From Lysobacter changpingensis (GTDB taxonomy: Bacteria; Pseudomonadota; Gammaproteobacteria; Xanthomonadales; Xanthomonadaceae), in contig NZ_JADWPE010000006.1 in NCBI RefSeq assembly GCF_017308985.1, forward strand, positions 338,957 to 402,956: a stretch of 64,000 nt of DNA. Direction: 5' to 3'. The notes under the pieces were generated by a model. The model had not been told where the DNA came from, did no database searches, and saw only the letters and a program-made list of their open reading frames with translations. This document shows positions 34,596-43,349 of this stretch, piece after piece; within the stretch, counting starts at the first letter, position 1, and every line of letters starts with the position of its first letter. The position numbers and the translations under genes are program-made.

Positions 34596-35170
34596 GCTGA
34601 GCCTCAGAACTGAGTAGACTTACGTTCGAGCATAGTTGCATAGAGACGCATTGGCACGTCTCTTGAGATCACCTATGCTGACGAACGGAGTGATCCTCGC
34701 CGGTGAATCAACATACTTATGTATGGAGTATGCTGATCGCACTAATCGGCCCCCGGGGCTCCCCCCTCCCCCCCGTAAAAGACCAATAGCCTTTGGTGAT
34801 CTGCTGCGGCGATCAGCGTCGCAGCAACTTGCCGCGACAAGGCTCGATGCAGCGCCCGCTTACGGGCCTGGGACGACGTGCCCGATCCCAGGCGGTCTAG
34901 TCGACCTGATTAGCGCGATAAGCGTCGTACAGCTCACCGCCGGTGCTGCTCGTGTAAAGCGCGGAATGCACCCCGATACCTAGAGAATTCTTAACAGTGA
35001 GTAGGCACGTCTCCACTCCAGGTAGAGTACTAGTGGCCGCCCCGCAGCGGACGCCTTGTCACGAAACGCCGGTCGCGGAGTATTCTTGGGTGCGCGCCAC
35101 GAAACGGGCGTGGTGAGGGGCGGGCTGCTACGCCACCCCGAGCGGCGTGGGTCAAGAATCAGGGGAAGAT
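34596..35170. other. Spacer without a recognisable gene
   Basis: One plus-strand frame is open from 34636 to 34983, but its product (starting MHRDALARLLRSPMLTNGVI) has proline runs and no domain-like pattern, and the codon use is poor. A pyrimidine run lies near 34765-34778. The stretch before 35171 probably contains the promoter of the kinase-like fragment. No RNA gene was recognised. Confidence 0.4.
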
Positions 35171-35536
35171 ATGGGGCTGCACGGAAATGCTGAGCTACTG
35201 AAGGACACGCTTGAAGCCCAAGCGCTGTTTGAAGGCCGATTCTCGGGTCTCAAGCTTATGAACCTCGATCCTGCCACCGGTCAGAAGCGCGGGTGCTTCT
35301 CGCTGGTCTTCAAAGGATTCGACGAGGTAGAGCAGCGCCCGGTCGCCATCAAGTTCTTTGACCCTGACGCGATGATGGACACCTACCGTATCGCCGCTTT
35401 CCGGCGCGAGCATGAGATCTTGCGGGATCTCATCGGTACTGAAAGGTGTCTTCAGCTTGTTGCGCCGATTGGCACCTTCCCCCTCACTCTCGCGATTGCC
35501 CCTGGGAGGGTGATTACGATCCCCTGCGAGATGTAG
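35171..35536 (+). pseudogene. Protein kinase N-lobe fragment
   Basis: 121 codons from the ATG at 35171, behind AGGGGAAG. The sequence has a glycine-rich-loop-like stretch (KRGCFSLVFKGFDEV), the ATP-binding Lys in RPVAIKFFDPD and a helix-C Glu in AAFRREHEILRDL, then reaches LVAPIG and stops after an unrelated tail. The catalytic loop (HRD) and DFG are absent. It is therefore the first third of a Ser/Thr-kinase-like gene, cut off where a serine-recombinase fragment begins. Island kinases are sometimes part of defence systems; that is only a possibility here. Confidence 0.65.
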
Positions 35537-36160
35537 TCGAGACGCTCGATGTGGGTGGGCTTCTTGGCGAAGGTAAGCTGCCGGATAGGTTGCGGGAGCT
35601 AAAGGCGCAAAGAGCCGAGCTAGCCGACCGGCTGATCCGCGAGGAAATCGAGGCGACCAACATCCTCGATGCGATCAGGCAGGGGGGGCGGCGCAGGAAG
35701 TCGAATGCTCGGAGCAGAGCTGACACGAATCGAAAACAGCGTGACCGCCGCGAGACTGGAGCTCGCGAAGATCGATCGTGACATTGAGGACCTGCATAAA
35801 GCCGACCCGGAAAAGCGAAAGGAAGAGCTGCGCAGGCTTCTGGAGCATCTCGGCGATGCCGAAGACCAGGTTGAGACAAGGAGGGCGCTCGCCGGCGAGC
35901 TGAATCGAGTACTCCGCAAGGTGACAATTTCCATCAACGAGCGAGTCGCGTGGGAGATCGCCGATGACAATCCCGACTGGATGGCGAAGTACGGGGTCAA
36001 ATCACTGGCGCAGCTAGAGCGACTGTGCAAGGAGCACTCGTTCGATCTCCACTTGGTGTATCGAAGTGGGGACACGGTCAGCGTGGACGCGTTGGATGGC
36101 GAGTTCTTCAGGGCGAAGAAAAGCTTGAGGATGAAGTCGCTTGAGTATCGAGCGAAGTAG
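35537..36160 (+). pseudogene. C-terminal remnant of a large serine recombinase, frameshifted
   Basis: One frame (to about 35690) reads LPDRLRELKAQRAELADRLI; a second frame from 35669 reads LGAELTRIENSVTAARLELA, then LAGELNRVLRKVTISINERV and LHLVYRSGDTVSVDALDG. Together they resemble the coiled-coil and final beta domain of large serine recombinases (family endings of the type LRRLVERI..VHFRDG). The frame change falls at a run of seven G near 35682-35690, a likely slippage mutation. The N-terminal catalytic domain is missing here; a matching N-terminal fragment lies downstream at 37110. Confidence 0.5.
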
Positions 36161-36348
36161 CTGGATCGGCAGGGCTAGTTAGTCCTAAACGGGATTTTGT
36201 TCATCAGCAGATCGCTGGCGAAGAGATAGGTCAGGCAGCCCGAACTAGATTAGTTTTCAAGTTCAACCAAAACATCAGGCAATGCTTCGCCTATCAAGGC
36301 GACCGGAGTCGCCAAGCTCGGAAGTCAAGAAGGTGCCATCAGCTGCCA

Positions 36349-36945
36349 TCAGGGCGATCGAAGGTAGGTGTTGTTAATGTCGATCGCAGTCGCGTAATCC
36401 GCTTTATCCCGCAATTTTAGTATGTAGCTGATCCAATGTTCGTCGCTTCTAGCGGTTGCTCGATTCTGACTCAGGCTTGCCCAGTCGAGCTTCCGCCAGA
36501 TGTGAAGGCAAGAAATACAGAACTGGTCAGGATCGACACCGGTAGGGGCTTCGACCTTGAGGTGATAGTGGAGGCGTTTGTTGCCTAGCCCAATGCCACC
36601 CTCCCGGACCGCAATCACCCGAAGACGCTCGCTGGCTTTCCTGCGCGTAATGAAGCGGCGGTTCAATCGATGCAGGAAGTGCCCAACGGTCGATTCGGCT
36701 ATCGACTCCGTAAGGAGTTGACCCTGCCAGGAGGGCTTGAACGTCAGTGTCAACGCCACTCCGTCGAAAGAAGCCTCTTTGCACCAGCCTTGGTATGCGG
36801 CTTGGAGCTCCCGGGCGGAAGGTCCTCTCGGACTACTTACTGGCGCGACGACGCGAGGCGGGCTCAACGGGCTGCCCCCAGCGGGACGCAGGCCAGAGCT
36901 ATGGGCGCGCGCTTGCGCGTGCGGTGGAGGTGGATGGGTAGGCAT
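36349..36945 (-). CDS. HUH-endonuclease-like (replication initiator type) protein
   Basis: 198 residues from the ATG at 36945, with GAGGA upstream. The first 50 residues are Pro-rich. After that comes VALTLTFKPSWQG, a strand typical of Rep/relaxase folds, then GIGLGNKRLHYHLKVEAP where HYH matches an HUH-type metal site. DEHWISYILKLRDKADYATA holds possible catalytic Tyr residues. The size and order (strand, HUH, Tyr helix) fit rolling-circle Rep-like proteins of integrated elements, but the motif is short and the call is tentative. Confidence 0.5.
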   Translation of the reverse strand: MPTHPPPPHAQARAHSSGLRPAGGSPLSPPRVVAPVSSPRGPSARELQAAYQGWCKEASFDGVALTLTFKPSWQGQLLTESIAESTVGHFLHRLNRRFITRRKASERLRVIAVREGGIGLGNKRLHYHLKVEAPTGVDPDQFCISCLHIWRKLDWASLSQNRATARSDEHWISYILKLRDKADYATAIDINNTYLRSP

Positions 36946-37109
36946 CGGTGGGTTCCTCGGGGTGGTCCTAAGCCGCGACTGTGGCGCGGTGTGCCGGCGG
37001 CACCGAGGCAGGTTAGGCAACCAGAAACCCAATGTTTTTCCGTAAGCGGAGCCGTCACCCCGAGCGTATAATTACCAAACGGTCATATGGGTCGTATAAG
37101 GGGCGTCCG

Positions 37110-37235
37110 ATGGCGGGGTTCGTGGGGTATTACCGGGTATCAACTCGAGCTCAGGAGCGCAGCGGGCTGGGGCTCGACGCGCAAAAGGCGGCGGTCGCGG
37201 CGTATGTGCGCAGCGTGGGTGGGAGTCTGAGTTAG
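37110..37235 (+). pseudogene. N-terminal fragment of a serine recombinase
   Basis: 41 codons. FVGYYRVSTRAQERSGLGLD is the classic start of a resolvase/invertase-family recombinase, with the nucleophile Ser in YRVST. It continues QKAAVAAYVRSVGGSL and then ends at a stop, where sequence of the SAVED-domain fragment begins in another frame. It is the missing end of a gene such as the one whose C-terminus is at 35537-36160, but the pieces are in the wrong order. Confidence 0.8.
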
Positions 37236-37690
37236 CCGAAACCGCGGAGTCGCTTGGCGTCAGGACTGAGTGGGTGGAAAGGCAGGGCGCAACCAGTGCG
37301 GTTGTCCGCGTAAGCGTTAGCTACACAATTGAGGAGGACTCGGTGCGTCAGGCGCTACCTGACGGAAACTACATCGAGGCGCATATTTCAATTGCGCAGC
37401 CAAGGATCGATTCGGTCACTGCCTACTCCCAGGTTGACGAGATCGCGCGGGAGTTTCGCAATGTCATCGATAGGATTCGAGACGCGCTTTCGCCAAGGGC
37501 AGAAGTTCACCTCTTCTATGCTGGTCCAGTCTCGCTTGGGGTTTCGCTGGGGCGGCAGGTAAGCCACAACATTCACAATTCCACGCTGGTCTACAACTAT
37601 CAGCGACAAGCACTACCGCCCTATGCGTGGGCGATACTGGTGAACAACGCAGAGCCGACCGTTCGATTCGTCGGAGGTCAGCATGTTTAA
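37229..37690 (+). pseudogene. Truncated SAVED-domain protein (CBASS effector, C-terminal part)
   Basis: The open frame begins without a native start (first possible start is a GTG at 37274) and encodes about 153 residues. VHLFYAGPVSLGVSLGRQVS, followed by STLVYNYQ and YAWAILVNN, matches the end of SAVED domains, which bind the cyclic oligonucleotide signal in CBASS effectors such as Cap4. The N-terminal effector (usually a nuclease) and the first SAVED half are missing. Its stop overlaps the CD-NTase start by eight bases, the usual tight CBASS spacing. Confidence 0.72.
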
Positions 37691-38811
37691 CGTCACTGCG
37701 CTGCTTGCCGACTTCTACAACACGCACGTCAGGCTTGGTGCGCAAAGAAGAGCGCGTCTCCAAGAGATTCGCGACCTCAACTTGGCAAAGTTGAATCGAG
37801 GGCTGGATGATCTTGCCGAGGAGGTGGGGCGTCCCCGTCCACATTACCGTGAAGCCATCACGCAAGGCGGCTTTGCGATGCACACGCTTAATCAGGATCC
37901 ATCTGACCTCAATGATTACGACATTGACGTCGCAGTGGTCTTTGAAGAGGCTGATTTGCCGGCTGCAGCGTTGGCAGCGCGCCAAAGGGTGCGGGATGCT
38001 TTGTCGAAGCGGACGGAGCACATGAAGGAAGCGCCCGACCTGAGAACGAACGCAGTCACGCTGTGGTATCAAGAGGGTTACCACGTTGACTTCGCGGTAT
38101 TCCGGCGGCGGGCGGTGTTGGGCGGTGCGACTGTGATTGAGCACGCGAGTACGGACTGGGTGGTGCGGGACCCGAATCAGGTCAACCGATGGTTCAACGA
38201 TCGGGTTGCTGCGCTCAGTCCAAAGAATCAGGCTGGCCTGCCAGACATTGCCGTACTTCCAAACCAGTTTCGCCGGATGGTTCGGTTCCTTAAATGGTTC
38301 TGCAAATCACGGGAGTCGTGGAGTCTGCCGGGTGGAATGGTCATGTCAGCGCTGGCTGCTGAGTGCTACCGCCCGAACAGATACCGAGATGACGTTGCGT
38401 TGTATGAAACGTTGTCCGCAATTACAGCGCGCCTCGGTTCGCCAGCCGCCAGTCGTTCCATCGCAGTACACGCTCCGGCTTCGTTGCGAGCTTGCGAGAG
38501 GCGGAGAGAATGGGCAGGTCTACGGTCAGTACAGATCGGCTCAGTACCTTCTTCCTAAAGGACTTGGGCTGAAATTTAGCATTGAGTCAACGAACGTCCC
38601 TCAGCCGTACGAAGTCACGTGGCGAATTCAGAACTCAGGCGACGAAGCGGCAGCGGCAGGACAGCTTCGATGGGACCGGAATCAACAGGACTGCTGGACT
38701 AGCACGAAGTTCAAAGGCACGCATCGCATGACGTGCGAAGTCAAGAGGCACGGCAACGTGGTTGCTGTAGCCCACCATTTCATTCGGATCCGTGGAGCTG
38801 GGCGTCGATAG
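37683..38811 (+). pseudogene. CBASS CD-NTase with C-terminal sensor domain, frameshifted
   Basis: The first frame (37683 to about 38440) encodes a cGAS/DncV-like nucleotidyltransferase: ITQGGFAMHTL is the GG/GS loop, DLNDYDIDVAVVFEE carries the paired metal-binding Asp, YHVDFAVFRR the third Asp. This frame stops at 38558 after a meaningless tail. A second frame takes over, with YLLPKGLGLKFSIESTNVPQ, PYEVTWRIQNSGDEA and KGTHRMTCEVKRHG, the AGS-C sensor domain that ends many bacterial CD-NTases, and stops at 38811. Some of the helical part between the domains also seems missing. Intact enzymes make cyclic di- or trinucleotides on phage infection and activate the SAVED effector. As read, this one is broken. 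Confidence 0.82.
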
Positions 38812-38823
38812 GTTGCCGAAATA

Positions 38824-39855
38824 ATGACAAATCAGCCTGACTTCCTTCCTGATGAGTTTCGGTTCGCCCACGACTATGCATTTCTTCTGCATGATCGTCT
38901 TACGTACCTACTGGTTGAAGGTGAGCGGACAGGACTGTTCCTCACCCATTTCAGCTTGGATCAAGTCGAGGAAGCGGACCGTCCCGAAAACTTCCCGCAC
39001 ATCTTCGATTGGTTTGAAAAGTACGATCGGGGGGACCTGCTAGGCGAAGTGCTGCTTAAAGCCGTGCTGCCGGCGCTGCTTTCAGATTTCTGCCACTTCA
39101 TTTTCGAAGCGCTGACGTGCTCAAGGAAGGGCAAGCTCACGGTCGCGTACGCCCTACTGCGGAAGCCGCTTCGTGAGAACCTTCACTACATCGAATGGCT
39201 CCTTGCGGACCCCGCTGACTTCCTCAATACGCTGTACGCAAAGGAGTCAGTTGCACTTTCGTTTAGTCACATCGGGCAGCCCGATAAGGTCAAGGCGGTA
39301 GTCGCCGCCGCATTGGCTCGATGTGCCAATCGTGGGGCGCTAGACGCGGAGCTTCTCTATGAGCTGAGGTACGACAGGGAGTTCCCAGATGGTTTCGATG
39401 GTATGTGCAATCAAGCGATGCACCTGATCACGACGAAGCCTCCAATTGCGACGATAAAGCAGAACTTCAACTTCATCTTCTCCAATGATGAAGATCGCTA
39501 TGCGCAATGGGAGCAGATGTACAGGTACCTACCGCTTCTGCTCTTTTACGCCACTGAGGTCGTGGAGTCGTTGGTCACGGTAATTGGGAAGCGTCCGATG
39601 CAGGACTACCGTCGAGCAACGATTCAGCGTTCGATCGGTTTCGTGGCGTGGGCTCGCGACGTCGTTCAATGGGATGAGAACGCTGTGCCTGCTGATGAAG
39701 ATTACGACGCTGGAATTGAGTGCCCTGGATGCGCGGCGGAGGTCCCGCCAGGTCGGGACCAGTTGATGATGTTGATCTACGACGGGCAGGTGAGTTGCCC
39801 GCACTGCAGCCTTGAATTCGGATTGGACGAGCTCGCGGGGGGCGAAACTGGGTAA
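38824..39855 (+). CDS. Unknown 343-residue protein with C-terminal zinc ribbon
   Basis: An intact reading frame 12 bases after the CD-NTase. It is mostly helical (for example HFIFEALTCSRKGKLTVAYA and LYAKESVALSFSHIGQPDKV) and ends in a zinc ribbon with CPGCAAEV and CPHCSLEFG. No signal peptide or transmembrane segment is evident. The family is not recognised. Close spacing suggests that it was cotranscribed with the CBASS genes, so it may be an associated defence protein or simply the last cargo gene. Confidence 0.7.
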   Translation: MTNQPDFLPDEFRFAHDYAFLLHDRLTYLLVEGERTGLFLTHFSLDQVEEADRPENFPHIFDWFEKYDRGDLLGEVLLKAVLPALLSDFCHFIFEALTCSRKGKLTVAYALLRKPLRENLHYIEWLLADPADFLNTLYAKESVALSFSHIGQPDKVKAVVAAALARCANRGALDAELLYELRYDREFPDGFDGMCNQAMHLITTKPPIATIKQNFNFIFSNDEDRYAQWEQMYRYLPLLLFYATEVVESLVTVIGKRPMQDYRRATIQRSIGFVAWARDVVQWDENAVPADEDYDAGIECPGCAAEVPPGRDQLMMLIYDGQVSCPHCSLEFGLDELAGGETG

Positions 39856-39880
39856 GCTTCCGGAGACTAGTATTCAGCTA

Positions 39881-40525
39881 CAACAGTAGCAGGTGATGAC
39901 CGCCTGCCGCGGCGATCTCCAGTGCGCGTCGCGCCTGCGCCTGGCCGCGCACATCGGCGAGGTCGGGACCGGGCGTCCGTTGCAGTGCCGGCGCGTGCGC
40001 GTGCGGTAGCGGCTTGCGGCCGGTGAGGTGGCCGCAGACCTCGAGCAGGGTGCGCGCGGTGCGTACTTCGACGCGGCTGGCGAGCGCGGCTTCGGATCCG
40101 TTCCCGGCCGGCACGATCAGCCGGCGCTCCGCGTCGCCGGCCGCGAGCGCCGCCGGCAGCGCGCCATCGACCGCGCGCAGTTCGCCGGTGAGGCCGAGCT
40201 CGCCGAGGAATTCGCAGTCGGCCATCGCCTCCAGCGGGATCTGCCCGCTCGCCGCGAGGATGCCCAAGGCGATGGGCAGGTCGAAGCGCCCGCCGTCCTT
40301 GGGCAGGTCGGCCGGCGCGAGGTTGACGGTGATGCGCCGCGCCGGGAATTCGAACTGCGCGCACAGGATGGCCGCCCGAACGCGGTCCTTCGCCTCGCGC
40401 ACCGCGGCTTCGGGCAGGCCGACGATCGACATCGTTGGCAAGCCGCCCGCCAGGTGCACTTCGACCCGGACCGCGGGCGCACGGACGCCCGATCGCGCAC
40501 GGCTGTGCACGAGTGCCAGATTCAT
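39881..40525 (-). pseudogene. comM: comM/yifB, 5' part, cut off by the genomic island
   Basis: 215 codons from the ATG at 40525. The N-terminal LonC-like domain of ComM/YifB is intact: VEVHLAGGLPTMSIVGLPEA, VNLAPADLPKDGGRFDLPIA and GELGLTGELRAVDGALPAAL. It ends with GGHHLLLL, exactly where the Walker A motif (GPPGxGKT) should follow; instead a TAG of island sequence comes next. The rest of the gene is at 18133-18743 and lacks the Walker A to Walker B segment. It follows ubiK on the same strand. Confidence 0.93.
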
Positions 40526-40537
40526 GGGGACGGCGAC

Positions 40538-40807
40538 TTAGTGGTGCGGCAGCGTCGGCGACTGCGCGAGCTGTGCTTCCAGCTCGGCCACGGTGCGCTG
40601 GAGTTCTTCCAGCTTCTCGCGCGTGCGCAGCAGCACCGCGCGCTGGACCTCGAACTCCTCCCGGGTGACCAGGTCGAGCTTGGCCAGTCCGGTCTGCAGG
40701 ACGGCCTTGAAGTTCTGCTGCAGTTCTTCCCGGCCTTCGCGCACGCTCGGGGGAACCAGGGTGCTGAGGCGTCGTGCGAGGTCGTCGATGGGGTTCAGGT
40801 CGATCAT
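40538..40807 (-). CDS. ubiK: Ubiquinone biosynthesis accessory factor UbiK (BMFP family)
   Basis: 89 residues from the ATG at 40807. MIDLNPIDDLARRLSTLVPP and the C-terminal coiled coil (EEFEVQRAVLLRTREKLEEL) match the BMFP/YqiC family, now UbiK, which binds UbiJ and helps aerobic ubiquinone synthesis. It lies just upstream of comM on the same strand, 12 bases away, the usual Xanthomonadaceae order. The partner ubiJ is at 1650 in this window. Confidence 0.9.
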   Translation of the reverse strand: MIDLNPIDDLARRLSTLVPPSVREGREELQQNFKAVLQTGLAKLDLVTREEFEVQRAVLLRTREKLEELQRTVAELEAQLAQSPTLPHH

Positions 40808-40855
40808 GAGGGAAGGTCCTCGGGCGTTCACCGAAGAGTGCGGGGTGGGCCGTGA

Positions 40856-41323
<468 letters not shown>

Positions 41324-41345
41324 GCGCGTGCGTTCGTGACGCGAG

Positions 41346-42005
41346 TCAACCGCCCTTGATACGACGATAGATCCGCTTCCATCCCAGCCGGATCGCATCG
41401 ACCCAGCGCGGCGCGGCGAGCAGTTCGGCTTCGCGCGGACTCGGCGGCTCGCCGGTAAGGCGCTGGCGCATCTTCACCACGTTCGCGAGGTCGCTGCGGC
41501 GCAGTTCGCGCACCAGCGGCACCCATCGCAGCCAGCGCGGGGTGCGCATGGCGGAGGCGAAGTCGATCAGCACCGGCGTCGATCCCGCCACCAGCACGTT
41601 GGCCGGGTGCAGGTCGTTGTGGGTGATGCCTGCCGCATGCAGCGAAGCGACCGCGCCGCGCAGCTGCTGGAACACGTGCGAGCCGGCCTCCAGCGCGACT
41701 TCGCCTAGCGCCACGCCGGGAATGAATTCAATGCCCAGCGCGAGGCCGCCGATGGTGCCGAGCAGCGCCGGCGCATGGCGCCAGCCGCGCAGCAGGGCGA
41801 GCACGCGCGCTTCGCGCCGGACCAGCAGCCGCGCCAGCGGCGACAGCGGGGTCCAGCGGTAGCGGCCGTAATCCTTGACCACGGCGGGGCGACCATCCAC
41901 GTCGAGGACGTAGACGTCGGGTTCGAGGAAGCGTTCGCCGCGCTTGAGCAGGCGAACGTCGGGCGGCAGCGACCGGGGGTCGCGCGGCAGGGCATTGGCG
42001 TTCAT
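41346..42005 (-). CDS. RIO/Kdo-kinase-like phosphotransferase
   Basis: 219 residues with a compact kinase fold. GRPAVVKDYGRYRW carries the ATP-binding Lys, GITHNDLHPANVLVAG is the catalytic loop and PVLIDFASAM the metal-binding Asp. This pattern belongs to the lipopolysaccharide-core (Kdo/heptose, InaA/WaaP) and RIO-like kinases. The substrate could be a lipopolysaccharide sugar; the sequence does not decide. It converges with the P-II gene. Confidence 0.8.
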   Translation of the reverse strand: MNANALPRDPRSLPPDVRLLKRGERFLEPDVYVLDVDGRPAVVKDYGRYRWTPLSPLARLLVRREARVLALLRGWRHAPALLGTIGGLALGIEFIPGVALGEVALEAGSHVFQQLRGAVASLHAAGITHNDLHPANVLVAGSTPVLIDFASAMRTPRWLRWVPLVRELRRSDLANVVKMRQRLTGEPPSPREAELLAAPRWVDAIRLGWKRIYRRIKGG

Positions 42006-42171
42006 GGCGATCCGGCGACGCGCGTCGTGCTCGGGGGAGGGCGGCGCGGCGGTTCACTGAACCGGACGATTCAGTAGCGAAATTTTAACGACGCGGATTC
42101 GCCGGGCCGATCGGGGTATGCGGCACTCACCGTTTCACGGGCGCGCCCGATTCGGCATAGCTGCAACAACG

Positions 42172-42195
42172 AAAAGCCCCGCGATAGCGGGGCTT
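42172..42195 (-). terminator. Rho-independent terminator of speE
   Basis: On the minus strand AAGCCCCGC-TATC-GCGGGGCTT forms a perfect nine-base stem with a four-base loop, followed by TTCGTTG. It lies about 110 bases past the speE stop, with the interspersed element in between. Confidence 0.75.
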
Positions 42196-42210
42196 CGGTG
42201 CGACGTTCTT

Positions 42211-42288
42211 GTAGCCCGGGTAAGCGAAGCGTACCCGGGTCCAGGCCGCGCAACGTCTCCCGGGTGCGCTTCGCTTACCCGGGCTACC
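42211..42288. repeat. Interspersed element with two facing CCCGGG arms
   Basis: GTAGCCCGGGTAAGCGAAGC at 42211-42230 is mirrored by GCTTCGCTTACCCGGGCTAC near 42268-42287, with CCCGGG-containing inner arms. The whole could fold into one long hairpin. This is the most complete copy of the family also seen at 4815-4970 and 16863-16893. It sits between the speE stop and its terminator. Confidence 0.75.
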
Positions 42289-42307
42289 AGAGCGGGTGCG
42301 CGGCGCC

Positions 42308-43162
42308 TCAGCCTTCGCCGAGTTCCGCCGCGACGAACGGCGGCAGCACCGCGGCGCCCTGGTGCGCGTCGGCGGTGTAGTACTTGGTATCGAAGTCCTT
42401 CGCGCGGGCGTCCGCCACGCGGAAATCGAAACCCTGTCCCTTGCGCGCCAGCGTGCAGCTCCACCAGCCGGTCGGGTAGCACGGCTGCGGGAAGGGCAGC
42501 GTCTGGAACGTGCTGAAGCCGGCCTTGCCCATCTCGGCGCGCATTTCCTTGATGAGCGAGAGCAGCATCAGCGGCGACTCGGACTGCTGGACCAGGATGC
42601 CGTCGTCCTTCAGCGCGCGGAAACAGCTTTCGAAGAAGGCCTTGTTGAACAGGCCCTCGGCCGGCCCGACCGGGTCGGTGGAGTCCACGATCACCACGTC
42701 CAGCGAGCCCGGTTCGCAGTTCTTCATGTAGGCGATGCCGTCGTCGAACAGCAGCGTCGCGCGCGGGTCGTCGTTGGCGTCGCACAGCTCCGGGAACCAC
42801 TTCTCGGCCATGCGCGTGACCTGCTCGTCGATGTCGCACTGGACGGCCTTCTTCACGCCCTTGTGCTTGAGCACCTCGCGCAGCGTGCCGCAGTCGCCGC
42901 CGCCGATGATCACCACGTTCTCGGGCCTGGCGTGGGTGAACAGCGCCGGGTGGGACATCATCTCGTGATAGAAGAAGTTGTCCTTCGTGGTCAGCATCAT
43001 CGCGCCGTCGATGAGCATCAGGTTGCCCCAGTCGGTGCTCTCGAAGATCTCGATCTTCTGGAACGGCGACTGCACTTCGTCCAGCTTCCGGGTGATGCGG
43101 TAGCCGATCGCCGAACCGGTCGGGTCGAAGTTCTCGTAATGCCAGGAAGTGTTGGTGCTCAT
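42308..43162 (-). CDS. speE: Spermidine synthase
   Basis: 284 residues. The spermidine synthase signature is present: VVIIGGGDCGTLREVLKHKG for decarboxylated S-adenosylmethionine and VVIVDSTDPVGPAEGLFNKA with the catalytic Asp. The N-terminal beta region includes YRITRKLDEVQSPFQKIEIF. It transfers aminopropyl to putrescine to make spermidine. It is divergent from speA, which starts the arginine route to putrescine, so the two form a polyamine locus sharing a 190-base promoter region. Confidence 0.96.
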   Translation of the reverse strand: MSTNTSWHYENFDPTGSAIGYRITRKLDEVQSPFQKIEIFESTDWGNLMLIDGAMMLTTKDNFFYHEMMSHPALFTHARPENVVIIGGGDCGTLREVLKHKGVKKAVQCDIDEQVTRMAEKWFPELCDANDDPRATLLFDDGIAYMKNCEPGSLDVVIVDSTDPVGPAEGLFNKAFFESCFRALKDDGILVQQSESPLMLLSLIKEMRAEMGKAGFSTFQTLPFPQPCYPTGWWSCTLARKGQGFDFRVADARAKDFDTKYYTADAHQGAAVLPPFVAAELGEG

Positions 43163-43349
43163 GCGCGCGTCCCAGGGGAAAGGCCGTCCGATCGCCGTCG
43201 TCGACGGGCCGGGGCGGCGGGAAAAGGGGCGGCATTGTAGCGGAGAGCGTGTTACGGGCCGGATTCGTCGCCGATCGGCCCTGGGGACGGGACCGTCCGC
43301 CCCCGGGCTGTAGAATGCGCGTCCCCCCGCCTCCCCCGGAACCGCGCCG

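Larger units (their letters stand above)
18744..39880. mobile_element. Genomic island of about 21 kb inserted in comM
   Basis: The island is bounded on the left by the last base matching comM (18743) and on the right by the end of the N-terminal comM match (39881). Inside, GC content and codon use are visibly lower than in the flanks, apart from a GC-rich block in the Rhs gene. The left end encodes three tyrosine recombinases plus two small accessory proteins, a likely integration module. The ends show no obvious shared direct repeat: left flank CCATTCGGGCA then TTAGGTTATGG; right flank GTATTCAGCTA then CAACAGTAGC. Because about 85-90 comM codons are missing, one boundary is probably a later deletion rather than an attachment site. 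comM is a known island hot spot, for example for AbaR islands in Acinetobacter. Confidence 0.9.

Noticed and set aside
34636..34983. A possible gene of 115 codons.
   Set aside because: Proline runs, poor ribosome-binding site and no domain-like pattern; treated as non-coding.
18744..39880. AbaR-like (Tn7-type) island, as is common at comM in Acinetobacter.
   Set aside because: No TniA/TniB/TnsC-type genes or Tn7-type ends were seen; the integration genes are tyrosine recombinases, and no resistance genes are present.
18744..39880. A tRNA gene or direct repeat as attachment site at the island ends.
   Set aside because: No cloverleaf and no shared sequence of useful length at the two junctions; the target is a protein gene.
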